DNA from: a virus
Direction: 5' to 3' (one strand)
Length of the DNA stretch: 61,545 nt
IMG/VR virus record: IMGVR_UViG_3300040806_001491
Span: 1 to 61,545 of that record
Part shown: one piece after another, positions 56,917-61,545 of the stretch
Position numbering within the stretch: the first letter of the stretch is position 1
How the letters are laid out: every line of letters begins with the position of its first letter
Program-made: the position numbers and the translations under genes
Notes under the pieces: model-generated
The model's input: only the letters and a program-made list of their open reading frames with translations
Database searches by the model: none
What the model was told of the DNA's origin: nothing

Positions 56917-58689
56917 ATGATTAGAATAAAAGATTTGACAGTTAAAAATTTTATGAGTGTTGGCAATCAAACTCAAGCGGTTGATTTTAACAAAGACAAC
57001 CTTACCTTAGTGTTAGGAGAAAATCTAGACCAAGGAGGCGATGACAGCGGCTCGCGTAATGGTACAGGTAAAACAACTATTATTAATGCATTAAGTTATG
57101 CATTATACGGTCAAGCACTAACAAATATTAAACGTAACAACCTTATCAATAAAACAAACGGTAAAGGTATGTTAGTTACACTTCATTTCGAAAAAAATAA
57201 TACTGATTACCGAATTGAAAGAGGACGGTCGCCTAATGTACTAAAGTTTTTTATTAACGACCAAGAGCAAGAACTTATTGACGAGTCGCAAGGCGATAGT
57301 CGTAAAACACAAGAAGACATTAACGACTTGTTAGGTATGAGTCACGACATGTTTAAGCACGTTGTAGCACTCAACACCTATACAGAACCGTTTTTATCAA
57401 TGCGAGCAAACGACCAACGTGCTATCATTGAACAGTTATTAGGTATAACAATACTAAGTGAAAAGGCAGAAGCACTAAAAGAACAAGTTAGACAAACTAA
57501 AGATCTAATTACTGAAGAAACTCTCAAAATTAATGCAATACAAAGTGCCAATGAAAAAATTGATGTTACAATTAGTAGTTTAAAGAGCAAGCAAAAAGCC
57601 TGGCTTGGTAAACAGTCTACAGATATTATAAAATTAAAAGAATCTATCGACGAATTAGAACGTGTAAACATTGAAAAAGAGCTCGAAGCACACGAACAAT
57701 TAGCAAATTGGACTGAGATGAATAATGCTGTTACGGCTCTTAATAAAGAAAAAAGCACACTAGAGAGTGCATTACTACGTGCTACTAAATCTGTAGAAAA
57801 AGCAGAAAAAGACATCGCAAATCTCGAAGATGCTACTTGTTATACTTGTGGTCAAGCACTACACGACGAGAAAAAGCAAGAAATTGAAGAACGAAAGAGC
57901 AAAGAATTAAATGATGCGATTGCATATCAAACTGAAGTTGCTGATAAACTAACTGAAGTTATCGAAGGCTTAACAGAAATTGGTAACATTAATGGTCGTC
58001 CTAATACGTTTTATGAAACAGCCAAAGAAGCATATGAACATAGACAAAACGTTGATAGTTTAAGACAGGCTTGGCAGAATAAAAAAGACGAGGTTGATCC
58101 TTATAAAGAACAAATTGAAGACCTTGAACAAACAGCAATTCAAGATATTGATTGGACTATTGTAAATGATCTTAATAGTTTTAAAGACCATCAAGATTTT
58201 CTGTTAAAACTTCTTACAAACAAAGACAGTTTTATTCGTAAGAAAATTATTGATCAGAATTTAATGTATCTAAACAATAGATTAACTTCTTACTTAGATA
58301 AATTAGGATTGCCGCATCAAGTAGTATTCCAAAATGATCTAAATGTAGAAATTACACAACTTGGACAAGACTTAGATTTTGATAACTTGTCAAGAGGTGA
58401 GCGTAATAGATTAATTCTTGGTATGAGTTTTGCATTCCGTGACGTTTGGGAGAGCTTGTATCAAAAAATTAATCTGTTGTTTATCGATGAACTTATTGAT
58501 AGCGGTATGGATGCAAACGGAGTTGAAAATAGTTTAGGCATTCTTAAAAAGATGGGTCGTGAAGGCGAAAAGAATGTATACCTAATTTCACACAAAGACG
58601 AATTAGTCGGTCGTGTTAACAATGTAATGAAAGTTGTAAAAGAAAACGGATTTACAAGTTACGAAAACGACATTGAGATATTTGAATGA
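56917..58689 (+). CDS. gp46: Recombination ATPase subunit gp46 (Rad50/SbcC-like)
   Basis: This is a 590-residue protein. The P-loop GSRNGTGKT (residues 45-53) is followed by a coiled-coil region with the zinc hook CYTC (308-311) in the middle, the ABC signature LSRGERNRL (about 490) and the Walker B part LLFIDELIDSG (about 520). The coiled coils are short, as usual for T4-type gp46. It works with gp47. GATTCCA precedes ATG 56917 without a strong ribosome binding site, so translational coupling to gp47 is likely. The next gene overlaps it by 4 nt. Confidence 0.93.
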   Translation: MIRIKDLTVKNFMSVGNQTQAVDFNKDNLTLVLGENLDQGGDDSGSRNGTGKTTIINALSYALYGQALTNIKRNNLINKTNGKGMLVTLHFEKNNTDYRIERGRSPNVLKFFINDQEQELIDESQGDSRKTQEDINDLLGMSHDMFKHVVALNTYTEPFLSMRANDQRAIIEQLLGITILSEKAEALKEQVRQTKDLITEETLKINAIQSANEKIDVTISSLKSKQKAWLGKQSTDIIKLKESIDELERVNIEKELEAHEQLANWTEMNNAVTALNKEKSTLESALLRATKSVEKAEKDIANLEDATCYTCGQALHDEKKQEIEERKSKELNDAIAYQTEVADKLTEVIEGLTEIGNINGRPNTFYETAKEAYEHRQNVDSLRQAWQNKKDEVDPYKEQIEDLEQTAIQDIDWTIVNDLNSFKDHQDFLLKLLTNKDSFIRKKIIDQNLMYLNNRLTSYLDKLGLPHQVVFQNDLNVEITQLGQDLDFDNLSRGERNRLILGMSFAFRDVWESLYQKINLLFIDELIDSGMDANGVENSLGILKKMGREGEKNVYLISHKDELVGRVNNVMKVVKENGFTSYENDIEIFE

Positions 58690-58892
58690 GTGAACTTGAG
58701 AACGACACACACGACGAACTTGTGTTAGCATACTTAGAATATTTTAAGGCTAACGAAAAGTTTGAACAGAGAAAGTCTTATAGAACAAGACTTGCTGCTC
58801 GTCGTGCGTTGAGATCTCTAAGAGAACTTGCAAAAACACGAATGGACGAAATACAAGACACATATTATTCAAAAGGCACCGAAGAAGAATAG
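58686..58892 (+). CDS. Small basic helical protein downstream of gp46
   Basis: This 68-residue protein starts in an ATGA overlap with gp46. The middle is very basic and helical (QRKSYRTRLAARRALRSLRELAKTRMDE), suggesting nucleic acid or polymerase contact. It could be a small DNA-binding or recombination-associated factor, in line with its neighbours. No named family is recognised. Confidence 0.65.
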   Translation: MSELENDTHDELVLAYLEYFKANEKFEQRKSYRTRLAARRALRSLRELAKTRMDEIQDTYYSKGTEEE

Positions 58893-58911
58893 GCATTTTA
58901 TAAGTAAGTTC

Positions 58912-59361
58912 ATGCAATGGACTTATGAAGGCAAACCAGTTGATACAATACCAGACGAGTATGAAGGTTTTGTTTATCTCATAACCAATCTAACAACTGG
59001 GCAAAAGTACATAGGCAAGAAACTAGCAAAGTTTAAAACCACTAAGCCACCTCTCAAAGGCAAAAAGAATAAACGCAGAGGCTATAAAGAATCAGACTGG
59101 CGTGACTATTGGGGATCGTCAGACAGATTAAACGCAGATGTACAGGCACTAGGCCCAGAAAACTTCACAAGAGAAATATTATATCTTTGCAAAGGCAGAG
59201 GCGAAATGTCCTACATAGAGGCAAGAGAGCAATTTGACCGCCGTGTATTAGAGAGCGACGAGTATTACAATGGAATTATTAATGTTAGAGTTGGCGGTTC
59301 CGACAAATTGCGACAGGCATTGCTAGAACATAGCATCAAGGCAAAACAATCCGACACATAA
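58912..59361 (+). CDS. GIY-YIG-like endonuclease
   Basis: ATG 58912 is preferred (149 residues); the open frame extends back to 58828, inside the preceding gene. FVYLITN (20-26) and KYIGKK (32-37) are the GIY and YIG strands, and the rest includes DYWGSSDRLN, NFTREILYLC and a Glu in SYIEAREQF, as expected for the catalytic face. Such proteins are common in T4-like phages (Seg-like) and nick or cut DNA. Its gene lies directly before the structured non-coding region at 59362-59777, so a link to a mobile intron was considered (see rejected items). Confidence 0.75.
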   Translation: MQWTYEGKPVDTIPDEYEGFVYLITNLTTGQKYIGKKLAKFKTTKPPLKGKKNKRRGYKESDWRDYWGSSDRLNADVQALGPENFTREILYLCKGRGEMSYIEAREQFDRRVLESDEYYNGIINVRVGGSDKLRQALLEHSIKAKQSDT

Positions 59362-59777
59362 GGTTAGCGGGCCAGTTCAAAAATACCGCTGTGGAAAAAG
59401 CATCCGTATAGGAGCACACGTAACATACTGAGCGGCATCCGGTAGTAGGATGTTTGATTGGTATAGGCGGAATGTCGGCTGTCGAAAAAACGCACAATGT
59501 ACATAAAAACCGTATGCACAGGAACGAAGCAACGGGTAAAAGTATAGTGTATTAGCTATAATTTAGAAATTATTGCTTATAAGCTATATCTTGATGTCGA
59601 CGTAGGTTGGGAAAGGTCAGAGCCCATTGTACAGCGCAAAATACCTACTTCCAAGTCTCGGCTGTGACGAACTCACATGAAGCTAATTTTGAGACAGGCT
59701 GGAACCGTAACAGGTTCCGTCTGACTGAAACAATCTACATGAAACTTAAACATTAACACTTCGTGTTAATGTGTTTT
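59362..59777 (+). ncRNA. Candidate structured RNA of about 400 nt, unknown class
   Basis: No long open frame covers this stretch. I counted about 44% G+C in 59361-59730 (162 of 370 bases), well above the AT-rich neighbours. Hairpins and long-range pairs can be seen: AGCGG (59366-59370) with CCGCT (59386-59390), and a second AGCGG (59431-59435) that could compete; CATCC/GGATG (59436-59452); an AT-rich hairpin (about 59553-59586); GTAGGT/ACCTAC (59602-59648) enclosing TGGG/CCCA; GTCTC/GAGAC (59655-59695) enclosing TGTGA/TCACA (59663-59677); and GGAACC/GGTTCC (59701-59718). It ends in a terminator. I recognise no known RNA family. No clear promoter is visible just upstream, so it may come from read-through of the gp47-gp46 transcript, perhaps processed. 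Confidence 0.55.
59750..59777 (+). terminator. Intrinsic terminator at the end of the structured RNA
   Basis: ACATTAACAC (59750-59759), loop TTC, GTGTTAATGT (59763-59772) form a 10-bp stem followed by GTTTT. It closes the plus-strand early transcript and separates it from the late genes downstream. Confidence 0.8.
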
Positions 59778-59893
59778 ATCATAATAACTTATATCATACA
59801 AACGAAGTGTATAGTTTGAGCGTTAGCGAAAACTTGTTTCGTGCAACGAAACATATAAATACACTTAACAAACTATCTTAAGGATAACTCAGA
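59778..59893 (+). promoter_or_regulatory. Leader with hairpin and T4-type late promoter (TATAAATA at 59854-59861)
   Basis: TATAAATA (59854-59861) matches the T4 late consensus exactly, 33 nt before ATG 59894. It is preceded without a gap by a perfect 8-bp hairpin, TGTTTCGT-GCA-ACGAAACA (59835-59853). ACGAAGTGT (59802-59810) is the exact complement of ACACTTCGT (59756-59764) in the terminator loop, so an alternative pairing is possible. AAGGATAACTC precedes the start codon. Confidence 0.75.
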
Positions 59894-60526
59894 ATGAATG
59901 TTTATGATATTATTGCAGAAAAGAAAGATCTAGACGAAGCACCTGTTGGCGCACTAAAACAGATAGGTAGACGTGTAGGTTCTAAAGCAGCTGGTATGGT
60001 TGGTATGAAACAAACAGCTGGCAATTTAAGTGGTAAGGCTGATACTGGAGCAGAAGCAAATCAACTACGCAAAGGGTTTTCTAACTTCTTAGGTCGTATG
60101 ATGAAGTCTCCTAAAGAAGCTAACGCACAAGATTTAGCAAAATATCTGTCACAAAATGGTTATCCTGTAACATCGCTTAAAGGAATGAGTGGTGTACTAA
60201 CTAAAAAGCAAATTGATCAAATTACTCTTAAGGCGGTTGCTGATAAAGCTGCCGGTGATGATGTTCCTGGAGTGGGCGGCGCTGCCGCACCGCAAAGCGG
60301 GCCACAAAGTGGAGGACAGGCTGCACCTGCTAAAAAACAAGGCGCTTTAAAATCTTTTGCCCAAGGATTTAAACAAGGTTCATCTGGAGATGCAACTACA
60401 GCAGCACCCGGCGGCACAGCAAATGCTGCTCCTGCTGATAAATCAGTTAAAATATCACCTGAGTTACAAAAGAAAATTAATAGTTTAAATCCGCAACAGA
60501 AAAAACAATTGGTAGGTATGCTATGA
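59894..60526 (+). CDS. Unknown late protein of 210 residues with Ala/Gly/Pro-rich linker
   Basis: The start is ATG 59894, behind the late promoter at 59854, with AAGGATAACTC upstream. The N-terminus (MNVYDIIAEKKDLDEAPVG) is followed by a helical domain (residues about 55-125: NQLRKGFSNFLGRMMKSPKEANAQDLAKYLSQNGYPV), then an Ala/Gly/Pro/Gln-rich linker, and a short C-terminal helix (LQKKINSLNPQQKKQLVGML). The composition and late promoter fit a virion protein, but the function is unknown. It overlaps the next gene in ATGA (60523-60526). Confidence 0.65.
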   Translation: MNVYDIIAEKKDLDEAPVGALKQIGRRVGSKAAGMVGMKQTAGNLSGKADTGAEANQLRKGFSNFLGRMMKSPKEANAQDLAKYLSQNGYPVTSLKGMSGVLTKKQIDQITLKAVADKAAGDDVPGVGGAAAPQSGPQSGGQAAPAKKQGALKSFAQGFKQGSSGDATTAAPGGTANAAPADKSVKISPELQKKINSLNPQQKKQLVGML

Positions 60527-61545
60527 GATTACAAGAAGTAACAGGATATAATTCACGAACAGCAAAAATACTAACAGAAGGATATCAAGACCTTACTGAA
60601 AGTCAAATACTATATCTTGGCAAGTTTGAAAAAGAGCTATGGCCACTTGTTGAACAATATGTAAAACTTGCTGAAGCAGAATTAACAAAAGATCAAATTA
60701 TGAGCATCTTCCAAGGTGCTGAAGAAGTTGCAATGGCAAGCGGCGATAATACAACTGTTGCTGGTAAGATTGGTAAAGGTGCAGCAGCAGCGGCTAAACT
60801 TCCAATTGATATTGCTAAAAAAGTTGATGCAAAAATTAATGAACTAGGACGTATGGCACAAAATGCAGGTCCTGTAAAAAATGCTGATCAAAAATTTGAA
60901 GAACTTAAAAAACAAATTACCGCAAACAACAGCGACAGTAAAATTGTACAAGGTATTCAAAAGATCAGTGATTGGGCTAAAGAAAATCCTGGCAAAGCAT
61001 CACTTGCTGTTGGTATTCTAACTACTATGGCAGCATTTGCAGGCGGTCCTGCAGGTGGTGCAGCAGCAGGTTTAATTCTACGTGCTTCTAAAGATTTACT
61101 ACAAGGCGAAAAACTTTCAACAGCGGTTGGTAAATCAATTAAGACTGGTGTTTATGGTGCTCTTGCTGGCCTAGCATTTAAAGAACTTACAGACAACATA
61201 GTTGACAACATTGCAACAGCGCAAAACGCAGAACTAGATGCAATGGAAGCAGCAATGAAAGCAGAAAACTTCCAAAATGCAAAAGCAGATCTGTTTGCTG
61301 ATCTAGGTATGGACGTTGATGCACTTGACGGTGCAAGTAGAATGAGAATGAGTGGTAACTTAAATCAGTTTTTCTATTCATATGATACTGTTATTCCACC
61401 TGACATGATGGCACAGTACAATGCTCTTGAAGCGGCTATGGACAGTGCAAAAGACTTTAGTCCAGAACATTATGCAGCAGCAGCTAAGTTTCACGACTTT
61501 ATGGGTCAGCTAGTAAACAATCCTGAAGCAAAGAACTTAACAGCA
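60523..61545 (+). CDS. Unknown late protein, N-terminal 341 residues (cut by window end)
   Basis: The frame opens at ATG 60523 (overlap with the previous stop) and stays open to the last base. The N-terminus is MRLQEVTGYNSRTAKILTEG, similar in style to the MNVYDIIAEK start of the gene before. Residues about 165-190 (ASLAVGILTTMAAFAGGPAGGAAAGLILR) and a second Ala/Gly-rich helix (TGVYGALAGLAFKEL) could be membrane-inserting segments. The rest is helical and rich in Ala, Asp and Glu. It may be a virion protein ejected with DNA or acting at the membrane; that is inference. Confidence 0.6.
   Translation, partial: MRLQEVTGYNSRTAKILTEGYQDLTESQILYLGKFEKELWPLVEQYVKLAEAELTKDQIMSIFQGAEEVAMASGDNTTVAGKIGKGAAAAAKLPIDIAKKVDAKINELGRMAQNAGPVKNADQKFEELKKQITANNSDSKIVQGIQKISDWAKENPGKASLAVGILTTMAAFAGGPAGGAAAGLILRASKDLLQGEKLSTAVGKSIKTGVYGALAGLAFKELTDNIVDNIATAQNAELDAMEAAMKAENFQNAKADLFADLGMDVDALDGASRMRMSGNLNQFFYSYDTVIPPDMMAQYNALEAAMDSAKDFSPEHYAAAAKFHDFMGQLVNNPEAKNLTA

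Noticed and set aside
59450-59724. Short open frames within the structured region (18 codons at 59450-59506, 15 codons at 59677-59724)
   Set aside because: Very short, no good ribosome binding site, and they overlap predicted hairpins.
59590-59735. RNase P RNA or tmRNA
   Set aside because: GGGAAAGGTC...ACAGCGC only vaguely resembles RNase P core; the other conserved segments, a tRNA-like end and CCA are missing.
58912-59777. Group I intron with GIY-YIG homing gene
   Set aside because: No interrupted host gene on either side and no convincing P, Q, R and S core elements; only a loose match (AAGTATAG) to an S element.
1-61545. tRNA genes, CRISPR arrays, insertion sequences, integrase
   Set aside because: Looked for cloverleaf arms, spaced repeats and transposase or integrase motifs; none seen.

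Overview
The window is part of the genome of a tailed phage with a contractile tail, of the marine T4-like kind. The evidence is a set of recognisable T4-type genes in T4-like arrangement: baseplate genes gp48, gp53, a gp5-like spike, gp25 and gp6 on the minus strand, and the late sigma factor gp55 followed by recombination genes gp47 and gp46 on the plus strand. The DNA is AT-rich, and T4-type late promoter boxes (NATAAATA) stand just upstream of structural genes. Host-type sigma70 promoters (TTGACN, 17 nt, TATAAT or TATACT) precede gp55, gp47 and two accessory cassettes. The host cannot be named from the sequence. I see no photosynthesis genes, so a heterotrophic marine bacterium is as likely as a cyanobacterium.

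Layout. (1) 1-557: the 3' end of a tail-fibre-like protein. (2) 554-12309: an accessory island with six radical SAM enzymes, a class I methyltransferase, a QueC-like PP-loop ATPase, two different 2-oxoglutarate/Fe(II) oxygenase-like proteins, a double-domain GT-A glycosyltransferase and a possible kinase-like protein. A plus-strand run (2810-5673) and a seven-gene minus-strand run (12309 to 5657) meet tail to tail. (3) 12352-27490: fibre and virion genes on the minus strand, interrupted by a small early-type cassette (15715-18133) with two GT-A glycosyltransferases. (4) 27516-54938: baseplate module with a 5,289-codon giant gene, gp6, gp25, a CHAP-type peptidase, a gp5-like spike with a C-terminal GH19-like lysin, a 1,000-aa hub candidate, gp53 and gp48. 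(5) 55014-59361, plus strand: gp55, gp47, gp46, a small basic protein and a GIY-YIG-like endonuclease. (6) 59362-59893: a non-coding stretch that looks like a structured RNA with a terminator, followed by a late promoter. (7) 59894-61545: two late plus-strand proteins, the second cut by the window end.

How it works together. Late structural operons, marked by NATAAATA, alternate with early-type operons carrying sigma70 promoters. This suggests that the radical SAM island and the small glycosyltransferase cassette act early, on the host or on small molecules, rather than being simple virion parts. The most novel items are the radical SAM island (product unknown), the structured RNA at 59362-59777, and the control region at 54958-54992, where the sigma70 promoter of gp55 overlaps a gp55-type late promoter on the opposite strand.
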